Shown in pieces: positions 52,884-61,682 of a stretch of 64,000 nucleotides of DNA. The notes under the pieces were generated by a model, which was not told the DNA's origin, made no database searches, and saw only the letters and a list, made by a program, of their open reading frames with translations. Position 1 is the stretch's first letter. Each line of letters opens with the position of its first letter. The position numbers were made by a program, and so were the translations under genes. Source of the DNA: Clostridiales bacterium (GTDB lineage: Bacteria; Bacillota; Clostridia; Christensenellales; Borkfalkiaceae); contig JAFLVO010000001.1 of assembly GCA_022508245.1 (NCBI GenBank), forward strand, positions 372,001 to 436,000. The letters are read 5' to 3'.

Positions 52884-54679
52884 TGCCTGGACATATGAGA
52901 TTTGACCCAAGCTCTGTAAAGGGCAGCAAAAAGCACCTCTTTAAGGCAATGAAGCCCTATGCACCGGGGATAATGCTTGCATTTGTGTTTATTGCCGCAT
53001 CCACGGTCATGGCGGTGCTTGCTCCGCAGTTTGTAAAAAGGCTTACCAACACCATAGCAGAAGGCGCCGCAACGCACGCTATAGATCTAGATAAAATAGC
53101 CGAGATAGGTATAGTCCTTATAATTTTCTACTTGACGGACGCTATCTGTCATTATCTTTCCAACTTTATAATGACTACGGTCACGCAGAGATACGTGCGC
53201 CGTATGAGAAACGAAATTTCCCATAAAATAAACCGCGTGCCCTTAAAGTATTTTGATGCACACCAGTACGGCGACACGCTCTCCGTCATAACCAATGACG
53301 TAGACACGGTAGGTCAGTCCATGGATCAGGCAATAGCGATGTTTATTGCGTCTGTTATGATGATTGTCGGCGTGTTAATAGCAATGTTTATTACGGCTTG
53401 GCAAATGGCGCTAACGGTTATCACTATTCTGCCCCTCATGATAATAATGCTTTTGGTGCTTTCCAAGCTTGCAATGCCTCAATTTGCAAAAAACCAGCGA
53501 ATTTTGGGCGAAATGAACGGAATAGCCGAGGAGAACTACTCGGGGCAGACTGTAATCAAGGCGTTTGATGCAAGCGGCAGGATGACGGCACAGTTTGAAA
53601 AAGCCAACCATGCGCTGAAGAGGGGAGTGTTCAGAGGTCAGACGATTGCAGGCTTTATTCAACCTGCAATGACATTTATTTCCTATTTTTCGTACGCGGC
53701 GGTCTGCGTTGTAGGCGGACTTTTGATAAGTAAGGGCGACGGAGGCGTAGACCTCGGCACAATATCGGCATTTCTTATGTATGCACAGCTCTTCCAAAGC
53801 CCCTTGAACCAGCTCGGTCAGGCAATGAACAACCTTCAGATGGCGGCGGGCGCGGCAACCCGCGTGTATGAATTTATTCAACAGGAGGAGCTCTCCGACG
53901 AAACGGGCAAGACAAGGAAACTGCTTAAAGAAGACGGCACCGGGCATATCCGCGGCGAGGTCGAGTTTAAAAACGTACGCTTTGGCTACGACCCCGAAAA
54001 AATTATAATTCCCGATTTCTCCGCAAAGGTGGAGGCGGGCATGAAGGTCGCAATCGTAGGTCCAACGGGTGCCGGTAAAACTACTATAGTAAATCTACTT
54101 ATGCGGTTTTACGAGCTTCAGGGCGGCGATATCACGGTCGACGGAGTTTCCATAAAGGATATGCCGAGAGAGGAGGTTCACGACATCTTCGGGATGGTCT
54201 TGCAGGACACTTGGATGTTTGAAGGCAGTATCCGCGACAACATACTCTTTTCCAAGAAAGGAGTTTCCGACGAGCAGCTTATAAATATCTGCAAGGAGGC
54301 GGGTATCTATCATTATGTGCGCACTCTTCCCGGCGGACTTGACTATATAATGGGAGAGGACTCCAATGTCTCGGGAGGACAGAAACAGCTGATAACTATA
54401 GCCCGCGCGATGGCGGAAAATTCCCCTCTTTTAATACTTGACGAGGCAACGAGTAACGTAGACACACGCACCGAAGAAGTAATTCAGCGGGCAATGGATA
54501 AACTTACTGAGGGAAGAACGAGCTTTGTAATAGCTCACCGCCTTTCTACCATAAGAAACGCCGACCTTATCCTTGTTATGAAGGACGGAAACATTATAGA
54601 GCAGGGCAACCATACGACGTTGATGGCGGAAAACGGCTTCTACGCCAACTTATACAATTCACAGTTTGCAAACGAATAA
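52883..54679 (+). CDS. ABC exporter half-transporter with intact ATP site
   Basis: The 598-residue partner has six membrane helices and a complete ATPase: Walker A GPTGAGKT at 393-400, signature VSGGQKQL, Walker B D520-E521 and switch H552 (IAHRLSTI). It should form the working ATP site together with the previous protein. Its ATG shares one base with the preceding stop, with GGAGGTGA upstream. Position after a two-component system suggests drug or antimicrobial-peptide response. Confidence 0.92.
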   Translation: MPGHMRFDPSSVKGSKKHLFKAMKPYAPGIMLAFVFIAASTVMAVLAPQFVKRLTNTIAEGAATHAIDLDKIAEIGIVLIIFYLTDAICHYLSNFIMTTVTQRYVRRMRNEISHKINRVPLKYFDAHQYGDTLSVITNDVDTVGQSMDQAIAMFIASVMMIVGVLIAMFITAWQMALTVITILPLMIIMLLVLSKLAMPQFAKNQRILGEMNGIAEENYSGQTVIKAFDASGRMTAQFEKANHALKRGVFRGQTIAGFIQPAMTFISYFSYAAVCVVGGLLISKGDGGVDLGTISAFLMYAQLFQSPLNQLGQAMNNLQMAAGAATRVYEFIQQEELSDETGKTRKLLKEDGTGHIRGEVEFKNVRFGYDPEKIIIPDFSAKVEAGMKVAIVGPTGAGKTTIVNLLMRFYELQGGDITVDGVSIKDMPREEVHDIFGMVLQDTWMFEGSIRDNILFSKKGVSDEQLINICKEAGIYHYVRTLPGGLDYIMGEDSNVSGGQKQLITIARAMAENSPLLILDEATSNVDTRTEEVIQRAMDKLTEGRTSFVIAHRLSTIRNADLILVMKDGNIIEQGNHTTLMAENGFYANLYNSQFANE

Positions 54680-54693
54680 TTAATAGTTTTGAC

Positions 54694-54727
54694 CCCGCCC
54701 GAGCTTGGCTCGGGCGGGATTTTTATT
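54694..54727 (+). terminator. Terminator of the ABC exporter operon
   Basis: The stem CCCGCCCGAG with its complement and a 5-nt loop is followed by ATTTTTATT. Confidence 0.88.
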
Positions 54728-54777
54728 AAAAATATATAACCAAAGTTAATAAATATAAGAATACGCCTATAATACAC

Positions 54778-54805
54778 TTGCTATATTGCGCATACGTGGT
54801 ATAAT
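54778..54805 (+). promoter_or_regulatory. Promoter giving a leaderless ZIP mRNA
   Basis: TTGCTA (54778-54783) and TATAAT (54800-54805) are 16 bp apart, and the ATG at 54813 lies 7 nt after the -10 box. There is no Shine-Dalgarno sequence. Confidence 0.65.
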
Positions 54806-54812
54806 ACTTCCT

Positions 54813-55673
54813 ATGGACTATCTAATAATAACCGTAATAACGTTCATATCCGGCGTGGTCGGCACTGGACTGGGCGGAGTTATAGGCGCGGTATTAAAAC
54901 GCGATTCAAATAAAATAGTCAGCCTTTTATTGTCGTTTGCGGCTGGAATAATGCTTGCGGTAGTGTGCTTCGACTTAATGAACGAACCCATAGAGATGAT
55001 GAAGGCGGGGACTATGCCCGAATTCACGCCTGTCATCGTCGTCGCGGCGGTAATTGCCGGTTACGGAGTGGTCTATCTACTGAACTTGCTAATTGATAAA
55101 AAGACAAATCGAGAAGTAAAACATATCGATGAAAACCACCCTGCTACAGCCGACGATTTGGACGAGCTTATTCACTCCAACCACTACGAAACGCACAAAA
55201 ATTCCAAATCCAATCTGTTTGTCGCGGGGCTAGTTATGATGTTTGCGATAGCTCTGCACAACTTGCCTGAAGGTATGGTAATAGGTGCGTCCTACGCAAT
55301 TTCAACGGACATTGTGGCAAGTCTGTTTTCGGGCAGTGGATTTATAATGGCAGTGGTAATAGGTCTGCACAACCTACCCGAGGGTATGGCGGTATCCGTG
55401 CCCTTGATTTCCGGCGGCATGGGCAAGTCAAAGGCGGTGCTTTTAACGGTTTTAAGCGGATTGCCCACGGTGCTTGGAGCATTACTCGGGTATGCTCTCG
55501 GCGGAATTAACGATATAATGCTCGTGCTTTCATTGGGGTTTGCAAGCGGAGCTATGCTGTATGTCGTTTTTGGCGAGCTGCTCCCGGAATCTATACTGAT
55601 GTGGCGTAGCAAGCTACCCGCGTTTGTGCTTTTTGTAGGAGTAATTGTCGGTTTCCTTCTCGTAATGTTTTAA
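54813..55673 (+). CDS. ZIP-family metal transporter (second copy)
   Basis: The 286-residue membrane protein has about eight helices and the paired ZIP signatures IALHNLPEGMVIG and IGLHNLPEGMAVS, both with complete H-N-x-P-E-G sites, plus a His/Asp-rich cytoplasmic loop (HIDENHPATADDLDELIHSNH, residues ~106-126) like the metal-sensing loop of other ZIP proteins. Zinc or manganese are possible cargo. The start at 54813 follows the -10 box by 7 nt; an upstream in-frame start would lie within the promoter. Confidence 0.85.
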   Translation: MDYLIITVITFISGVVGTGLGGVIGAVLKRDSNKIVSLLLSFAAGIMLAVVCFDLMNEPIEMMKAGTMPEFTPVIVVAAVIAGYGVVYLLNLLIDKKTNREVKHIDENHPATADDLDELIHSNHYETHKNSKSNLFVAGLVMMFAIALHNLPEGMVIGASYAISTDIVASLFSGSGFIMAVVIGLHNLPEGMAVSVPLISGGMGKSKAVLLTVLSGLPTVLGALLGYALGGINDIMLVLSLGFASGAMLYVVFGELLPESILMWRSKLPAFVLFVGVIVGFLLVMF

Positions 55674-55700
55674 ATAAAATGAGCTAAATTCAATAAAACA

Positions 55701-55730
55701 AAACGGCACCCGTACGGGTGCCGTTTTTCA
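55701..55730 (+). terminator. Terminator after the second ZIP gene
   Basis: The stem AAACGGCACCC with its complement and a 4-nt loop is followed by five T. Confidence 0.9.
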
Positions 55731-55779
55731 GTGAGGTGGATGCAAAAAAGTTAACTTTTATATTGTATTAAAATATTAC

Positions 55780-55808
55780 TTGATTATTTGATTTGCATTA
55801 TATATAAT
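55780..55808 (+). promoter_or_regulatory. Promoter of the sulfatase/YidC-transferase module
   Basis: TTGATT (55780-55785) and TATAAT (55803-55808) are 17 bp apart, 26 bp upstream of the first gene. Confidence 0.75.
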
Positions 55809-55834
55809 ATAAATGTCGAAAAATGGAGAAGAAT

Positions 55835-57592
55835 ATGGAAAAAAGTAAAAAGAGGATAAAGTGGAAAAATCACAAGCGGATTTTGCCGGCTATTTTGATA
55901 TCTTTATCAATTCCCATAATTTTATGTTTTGCCGTTCCGTTTGAAATTTATGCTAACAACATAGACGAATTTCTGTTCGGGGTTTGGGATTTCTTGCCTC
56001 TTTGCCTTGTATTCGGTTTTGTTTTAACGGGAATTAACTTGTCTATATTGTTGTTCATACCCGACAGAGCGTATAAAATTGTCAGTCACATATTGCTGAT
56101 TTTAGCAACACTGTTATTTATTCAGGGCACTTATCTCAATGCAGGATTAAGCTCGCTTGAAGGCGACAATATGGGCTCCGACGGTCCTTCCGTTGGAATT
56201 AAAATCTTAAATATTATAATTTGGATAATTCTTATCGGCGGAGCAGTGGGGACGGTCTTTATAAAAGACAAAAAAGATATTGTTGGCAAAGTCGCGTTGG
56301 TTCTTGCAGGTATAATTATTTTTACACAAATAATGGTTCCTGTTTTTGCGATTTTCGCAACCGATAACGTCTTTATTTCCAAAGAGGAAAAACTGTCCAA
56401 CAGCAACGGCACGAGCGTTGCAAAATTTATATCGACCAAAAATATAACTACTCTATCAAAAAGTAACAATATTTTTTATTTCTGCATAGACAGGTTTGAC
56501 GAATATTACGCGGAGGAAGTCTACAAATCCGAGCCCGAGCTGTTCGATAAGTTAGACGGCTTTACAAGCTTTAAAGACAACATCTCGATGTACGGGCACA
56601 CCTTTCCGTCGGTCGCCTATATGCTTACGAATTACAAGTATAATTCCGAGCTTTCAAGAGAGCAAAATCTCAACAAGGCGTACGAGGAAAACTTAACTTT
56701 AAAGACTCTGCACGACAACGGATATACAATAAATTTATACGGCGAAAACTATTACGATTTTGTAAATGCGGGCAGTCTGCCCGACTATGTAGCCAATGTT
56801 TCGGAAATGGTGGAATACACGGTTGAGAATCATTTTTTGCTTTCTCTGCAAATGATATGTCTTGCAATGTACCGATGCTTTCCGCTCTTTCTGAAACCCG
56901 TATTTTCGGGCATCAATTCCGACAGCTGTAATTTATGTTTACAGTTGAAGGATGGGGATGGGTATGTAAATTATTCTTCCAACCACAAAAAGGCGTTAAA
57001 GGCAGTACAAAATTCTTCTTTTGAAACGGTTGACGAGGGCGTATTTATCTTTATGCATTTTTACGGCTGTCACGACGTAAATTTTGACTGCAAGGACGGC
57101 ACGGCACATCCGTCGTCTGGAAAAGCCAAGCAAATAAAAAAGGCAGTTAAAGAATGCTTTGAAGTTATAAACGAATATATCAAGGCGCTCAAAAATATAG
57201 GCGCCTACGAAAATGCCACTATTATCATTACGGGCGACCACTCTGCGCCCGTCAACGACTTGGTTAAATTAGACAGCTCGCGCCTTACTGCCCTGTTCGT
57301 CAAGCCTTCGGGAAGTGCCGGCGAAAAACTTAAATTCTCATCCGCGCCGGTTTCTCACGGAAACATTTGGGCAACCATTATGCAGTCGGAGAATATCCAA
57401 ACGGAGGAAGATTTCGGGACTTCCCTTTTCGACGTCAAGCCCGAAGAAGATACTGTCAGAGAATATATTTGGCAGACGTTTAATATTCTCTCTTTGGACG
57501 AGTATTATTACGAGATTAAAGGCTCGGGCAGGTCGTTCGGCAATTGGAAGCACACAAAGACCGTCCATAAAGATAAATTTTTAATGGATTAA
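55835..57592 (+). CDS. Membrane protein with sulfatase/LTA-synthase-like catalytic domain
   Basis: The start at 55835 has GGAG six bases upstream. The 585-residue protein has about five N-terminal membrane helices (to ~residue 180) and then an alkaline-phosphatase superfamily domain: a metal Asp in FCIDRFDEYY, the nucleophile T256 in YGHTFPSVAYML, and D468-H469 in TGDHSAP, the pattern of LtaS/EptA-like phosphotransferases. It probably moves a phospho-glycerol or phospho-ethanolamine group on the outer membrane face. It is followed 5 bp later by a YidC-transferase fusion, which points to a shared polymer. The substrate is unknown. Confidence 0.8.
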   Translation: MEKSKKRIKWKNHKRILPAILISLSIPIILCFAVPFEIYANNIDEFLFGVWDFLPLCLVFGFVLTGINLSILLFIPDRAYKIVSHILLILATLLFIQGTYLNAGLSSLEGDNMGSDGPSVGIKILNIIIWIILIGGAVGTVFIKDKKDIVGKVALVLAGIIIFTQIMVPVFAIFATDNVFISKEEKLSNSNGTSVAKFISTKNITTLSKSNNIFYFCIDRFDEYYAEEVYKSEPELFDKLDGFTSFKDNISMYGHTFPSVAYMLTNYKYNSELSREQNLNKAYEENLTLKTLHDNGYTINLYGENYYDFVNAGSLPDYVANVSEMVEYTVENHFLLSLQMICLAMYRCFPLFLKPVFSGINSDSCNLCLQLKDGDGYVNYSSNHKKALKAVQNSSFETVDEGVFIFMHFYGCHDVNFDCKDGTAHPSSGKAKQIKKAVKECFEVINEYIKALKNIGAYENATIIITGDHSAPVNDLVKLDSSRLTALFVKPSGSAGEKLKFSSAPVSHGNIWATIMQSENIQTEEDFGTSLFDVKPEEDTVREYIWQTFNILSLDEYYYEIKGSGRSFGNWKHTKTVHKDKFLMD

Positions 57593-57597
57593 AGATA

Positions 57598-59691
57598 ATG
57601 GATACTATCAATTATTATCTCTGTATACCGTTGGGCTATTTAATGAAAGGTTGCTGGATGCTCGTCAGCAACTACGGATTAGCTATTCTTTTATTTACGT
57701 TAGCTACTAAAATCGTTTTGATGCCTCTGTCTGTATGGATACAGAAAAATTCAATCTTAATGGTAAAAATTCAGCCTCAAATCAATTTCTTGAAGGCTGA
57801 GTTCAGCGGCAACTTGGACGCCATAGCAGAGAGACAGGCAAAACTATTTAAAAAAGAGCATTACCACCCTATGCTCTCTATCATACCGCTGATTTTACAG
57901 ATAATAATATTGTTATCCGTGGTTTATATTATCTATCACCCGATGAGTTATCTGTTCGGAATTTCGGGAGATACTATAGACCTGTTGGCAAAGTATATCG
58001 GTGCGGATACGGGGAGCTCGTCCTATCAGCTTGAAATTATCGAGGCAATAAAGAACGGTACTATTACGGCAAGCACGCAGATAGAGGGCATATCGCCCGA
58101 CAGCATGGCGAGTATCGTAAAGGCTGTCGGCAATTTCAAAATGAATTTTTTGGGACTCAATCTGTCCAACGTTCCCACTGACGTTTGGGGGTGGTACGTA
58201 TTGGTGCCTATCCTTGCCGGCGGTTCGTCCTGGGTAATGTGCTTCACGCAGAATATTTCCAACGTTCTTCAACACGAGCAGAGCAAGCTCAATAAATACG
58301 GAATAATGACTGTCAGCGTACTTTTGTCGCTGTATTTGGGGCTTTTTGTGCCTGTGGGAATTGCTATGTATTGGATAGCTAGCAACCTTCTCTCTATTGC
58401 ACAAATGTACATACTCAACGCCGTTATAAATCCCAAAAAATACGTAGATTACAAGGCTTTGGAAGAGAGCAGAGTCGCACTTGCCAACTCCAAGGAGTTT
58501 GGTAAAATCGACAAAAAAGAACCGCTGTATAAAGAAATGCGCAAGCGCGAAAAGCAGGATTACAAGAAAATTCAGCATATCGCAAATAAGCATTTGGTGT
58601 TCTACTCGGAAAAGAGCGGTTTCTATAAATATTATAAAGATTTAATAGGAGAGTTGCTTCAAAAGTCCAATGTCGTTATTCATTACGTAACCAACGATTA
58701 TAACGATATCATTTTCGAAATAGCAAATACAGAGCCCCGCATCAAGCCCTACTACATAGGTTTGAAGAAGTTGACCCTTCTCATGATGCTTATCGAGACG
58801 GATATGTTCGTCATGACTACGCCCGATTTGGATAAGTATTATCTGAAAAGGTCGTTTATGAAGAGCGATATCGAGTACGTCTACGCCCCGCACGACACTT
58901 TGAGCGTGCACGCGGGATTTAAAGAGGGAGCTTTTGATGCCTTCGACACCGTCCTTTGCGCTGGTCCGCATATTGTTAAAGAGCTGCGCAAAATCGAAGA
59001 GGTGTATAAGCTCAAACCTAAAAATCTCGTAGAGTTCGGCTTCCCGTTCCTTGACGAGTTGGTAAACAAAGTTAAAAGCGAAAATATCTCAACCTCGCAG
59101 AATGAGAAAAAAGAGATTTTAATCGCACCGTCCTGGGGCGAGGATAATATAATGGACTCGTGCTTGGACGGTATAATCGAGAGTCTCAAAGACAGTTCAT
59201 ATCATATAACGGTAAGACCTCATCCCGAATACGTAAAAAGATACGGTTTCCGAATGAATAAAATTTTGGAGAGATATGCCGATAGAGACGAGTCTCATCT
59301 GTCGTTTGAGTTGGATTTCTCCACGAATAAATCTATCTATTCCTCGGATATTTTAATCACGGATTGGTCGGGTATCACACTTGAATTTTGCTTTGCGACC
59401 GAACGGCCTGCGATATTCGTCAATACCAAGTTTAAGGCACTCAACTCCAACTGGGAGAAGATAGGTTTAACGCCCGTCGAGCAGGATATCAGGAATAAAC
59501 TCGGAAAAGCCGTCGAAAAAGAGGAAGTACTCAATATAAACTTGGTAGTTGAGGAGTTGTTCACAAAGGCAAACGAATATAAAAAGAATATTAACGAGTA
59601 TTATAAAAACCTTATTTTCAACCACGATACAGCGGCGAAAAAGGGTGCCGAATATATTTTAAAATCACTTGCAGCCAAAAATAAGAAATAA
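57598..59691 (+). CDS. YidC/Oxa1 insertase fused to a CDP-glycerol-type glycerophosphotransferase
   Basis: The 697-residue protein joins two families. Residues ~20-290 form a YidC/Oxa1/Alb3 domain: first helix GLAILLFTLATKIVLMPLS with K38 at the place of the usual groove Arg, a helical cytoplasmic hairpin (KIQPQINFLKAEF ... LFKKEHYHP), and four further helices. Residues ~325-690 look like a CDP-glycerol:poly(glycerophosphate) transferase (TagF/TagB type): VEFGFPFLDELV, RPHPEY and SDILITDWSGITLEFCF; the usual HG is HD (APHDTL). Teichoic acid-like chain growth at the inner membrane face is inferred. The fusion is unusual; no start or stop suggests an assembly error. Confidence 0.85.
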   Translation: MDTINYYLCIPLGYLMKGCWMLVSNYGLAILLFTLATKIVLMPLSVWIQKNSILMVKIQPQINFLKAEFSGNLDAIAERQAKLFKKEHYHPMLSIIPLILQIIILLSVVYIIYHPMSYLFGISGDTIDLLAKYIGADTGSSSYQLEIIEAIKNGTITASTQIEGISPDSMASIVKAVGNFKMNFLGLNLSNVPTDVWGWYVLVPILAGGSSWVMCFTQNISNVLQHEQSKLNKYGIMTVSVLLSLYLGLFVPVGIAMYWIASNLLSIAQMYILNAVINPKKYVDYKALEESRVALANSKEFGKIDKKEPLYKEMRKREKQDYKKIQHIANKHLVFYSEKSGFYKYYKDLIGELLQKSNVVIHYVTNDYNDIIFEIANTEPRIKPYYIGLKKLTLLMMLIETDMFVMTTPDLDKYYLKRSFMKSDIEYVYAPHDTLSVHAGFKEGAFDAFDTVLCAGPHIVKELRKIEEVYKLKPKNLVEFGFPFLDELVNKVKSENISTSQNEKKEILIAPSWGEDNIMDSCLDGIIESLKDSSYHITVRPHPEYVKRYGFRMNKILERYADRDESHLSFELDFSTNKSIYSSDILITDWSGITLEFCFATERPAIFVNTKFKALNSNWEKIGLTPVEQDIRNKLGKAVEKEEVLNINLVVEELFTKANEYKKNINEYYKNLIFNHDTAAKKGAEYILKSLAAKNKK

Positions 59692-59703
59692 AAGGAGAGG
59701 AAT

Positions 59704-60036
59704 ATGGAAATTTTTTTAACGATGGGTATAAATTCGAATTTGCTGTACATCGACCCTGCGGCAACGTCAATGCTGCTTACGTCGATTACCGCTATCGTCG
59801 CCGCATGCGGAGCAGGTATATTTATAGCTTGGCGCGCCATTAAAAAGAAGGTCAACAAAGCCCTTCATATCGACGAAAACGCTAAAAAAGAGGTCGAGGG
59901 CGAGCTTGTTATAAGCGACGAATTAAAGGACGAAGCATCGACCGAAGAAAACAAATCAGAGCAAATTATATCAGGCGAGAATACCGCTTCAAACGAAACT
60001 ACTGATACGGCAGACGCAACAACAGAAGAAAAATAA
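59704..60036 (+). CDS. Small one-TM acidic protein of the sulfatase/YidC-transferase module
   Basis: The 110-residue product has one membrane helix (~residues 20-45) and a Lys-rich then strongly Glu/Asp/Thr-rich cytoplasmic tail. It has a good AGGAGAGG site 12 bp after the fusion gene and precedes a terminator. I know no family. Position suggests an accessory subunit. Confidence 0.6.
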   Translation: MEIFLTMGINSNLLYIDPAATSMLLTSITAIVAACGAGIFIAWRAIKKKVNKALHIDENAKKEVEGELVISDELKDEASTEENKSEQIISGENTASNETTDTADATTEEK

Positions 60037-60113
60037 ACAATCAATTTTGTCTTGCAATTAAAAGCATCTTAAAAGCTATTTTATAACAGTAACGCTAAAC
60101 GTAATTTTCTACG

Positions 60114-60147
60114 AAAAAAGGACAAGTATAAACCTGTCCTTTTTTAT
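60114..60147 (+). terminator. Bidirectional terminator after the three-gene module
   Basis: The stem AAAAAAGGACA pairs with TGTCCTTTTTT, so it can stop transcription from both sides. Confidence 0.88.
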
Positions 60148-60178
60148 TCTCAGTAAGCACTTTTAACTCAAATTACGC

Positions 60179-60697
60179 TTATTTCTTGTATTCATTGCGT
60201 GTATTGCGGTAAATTTCATCAAAATCGTTGCCGTCAATTTTTTTGCCGTTAGATTGCTTTTTAATGAAACGCCAATCTGCCAAATCATAAACGGAAAATT
60301 CGTATTGTAGCTTTTCTCGTGCAATTAAAACAGCTTGCTCATTGTTGCCGGCATTAATTTGTTTCGCCATTTCATCGATAAGGTTGTTAGTGGCAATCAA
60401 TACACGATTATCTTCGGGGTATATGTCTTTCAATACTGTTTCAATTGCCGCTGCGCTTTCAACGCTCTTTGAAAGTATCTCCTCATTTAACAAATTAAGT
60501 GTTTGTATATTTGAATATGCTAAAAGAATTTTCACGCTTTCACGTACAATAGATTTGTTTTTCAATCGTTGTTCAGTTACAACTTTTATATAATTTTTCT
60601 TGTTATTTTCTAATCTTGCACTTAAAAGATTGAATACGAGTGAGCTAACAGATACGAGAATGGTTACAATTTGTAAAATTAATACAGTTGTGTCCAT
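60179..60697 (-). CDS. Membrane-anchored helical protein of unknown function
   Basis: The 172-residue product has one N-terminal membrane helix (~residues 5-27) and an all-helical cytoplasmic domain with Asn/Lys/Glu-rich composition. AAAGGAG precedes the ATG, and a perfect promoter lies upstream. No family is recognised. Its A/T-rich codon use and isolated position suggest an accessory gene. Confidence 0.65.
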   Translation of the reverse strand: MDTTVLILQIVTILVSVSSLVFNLLSARLENNKKNYIKVVTEQRLKNKSIVRESVKILLAYSNIQTLNLLNEEILSKSVESAAAIETVLKDIYPEDNRVLIATNNLIDEMAKQINAGNNEQAVLIAREKLQYEFSVYDLADWRFIKKQSNGKKIDGNDFDEIYRNTRNEYKK

Positions 60698-60764
60698 AAA
60701 TACTCCTTTGTAAAATTATCGAATTTAAAACTATGTGATAAATATATCTATATTTGCCATATTA

Positions 60765-60793
60765 ATTATAACAAAACAACAAATTTATGTCAA
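60765..60793 (-). promoter_or_regulatory. Promoter of the membrane-anchored helical protein gene
   Basis: On the minus strand TTGACA (60793-60788) and TATAAT (60770-60765) are perfect and 17 bp apart. The rest of 60,794-60,890 shows no gene or clear signal. Confidence 0.85.
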
Positions 60794-60890
60794 ACACTGC
60801 CTCGGCAACTCAATATCTTATGAGTGTAGTAGTGGTAAGAGGTGGATTTGTGGCAATCGTGACATTACGGTTTTCTGCCGAACTTGATAT

Positions 60891-60929
60891 CACGAAAAAA
60901 GACAGGTACAAAACCTGTCTTTTTTCGTG
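60891..60929. terminator. Long bidirectional terminator
   Basis: A perfect 17-bp stem (CACGAAAAAAGACAGGT with its complement, loop of 5) sits after the minus-strand membrane gene. The internal A6/T6 runs make it active on both strands. Confidence 0.88.
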
Positions 60930-60963
60930 TTGATGAGGGTAGTAAACTAAATTAAACTATCAA

Positions 60964-61419
60964 TCAAAAACAAGCGGTAAGAGAACCTGCAGCAACAAAA
61001 ATTTGAAATATTAGATTAGTTAAAATAATTTTTATACTTATTTTTTTAGTTTTAAGTTTTTCATATTTATATTCTTCTTTAGGAAACAATTCATTTATTC
61101 TAAATTTTTTCCGTGCAACTGAATTAAAAACTTCCATCTCCAATTTTAAAAAAATAGATGACACTATCGCTGTACATATTCCTATAATAGGGAATATATA
61201 AATAGGAAACTTAGCAATGTCGATTTCATAATTAAAAAATCCAGATATAAATGGTAATAATGAAATCGTTATATTCAGTGTAAAAAACATTTTTAAAGTA
61301 TCCCAAAAATGTTTATGCCTATATTTATATTCATCTTGAAAGTATAACAACATTTTATAATTATTCTCAAAGTTTTCATTTTTTTCTTCATTTGATTTGA
61401 TCGGGTTAGTATTATTCAT
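60964..61419 (-). CDS. Small membrane protein with three helices, accessory
   Basis: The 151-residue product has a polar N-terminus with YRHKHFWDTLKMF, then hydrophobic segments at ~42-62 and ~72-92 and a last one at ~130-150. The layout recalls small octameric or SLATT-like membrane effectors found in accessory and defence regions, but no motif proves it. TGGAG precedes the ATG. Base composition is very A/T-rich compared with the housekeeping genes. Confidence 0.6.
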   Translation of the reverse strand: MNNTNPIKSNEEKNENFENNYKMLLYFQDEYKYRHKHFWDTLKMFFTLNITISLLPFISGFFNYEIDIAKFPIYIFPIIGICTAIVSSIFLKLEMEVFNSVARKKFRINELFPKEEYKYEKLKTKKISIKIILTNLIFQIFVAAGSLTACF

Positions 61420-61646
61420 AAATTTTCTCCATAAGTTTTATTTTTTAGACGATAAATCAATAATAAATGTTACACAAAAAATTTATAATTTTAGGAAATT
61501 GATTTTGCGCGTATGCGCGAACTGCGTTTGCTCGCACGTAAGGAGCGAAGCGACGGAACAGCGATTGGTCGAAGATTGGCAATTTTAAAGTGAATAAGTA
61601 TTTATCGCAATCGCATCACTGCGGTTCGGTGTCCGAACCGCATACT
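61420..61646. other. Intergenic stretch with small hairpins
   Basis: No gene is visible. There is a GCGCGTATGCGCG palindrome (61507-61519), an 8-10 bp hairpin TGCGGTTCGG/CCGAACCGCA (61619-61642), and a repeat-like AGGAGCGAAGCGACGGA stretch of the sort that recurs near clostridial gene ends. Confidence 0.4.
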
Positions 61647-61682
61647 ATAAAAACAGCACCCAGGCAAGGGTGCTGTTTTTAT
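61647..61682 (-). terminator. Terminator of the lipase gene
   Basis: AAAACAGCACCC and its complement form a stem with a 6-nt loop and T-runs on both strands. The lipase stop codon lies inside the T-rich flank. Confidence 0.85.

Noticed and set aside
54786-54812. Upstream start for the second ZIP gene
   Set aside because: It lies between the -35 and -10 boxes of the promoter.
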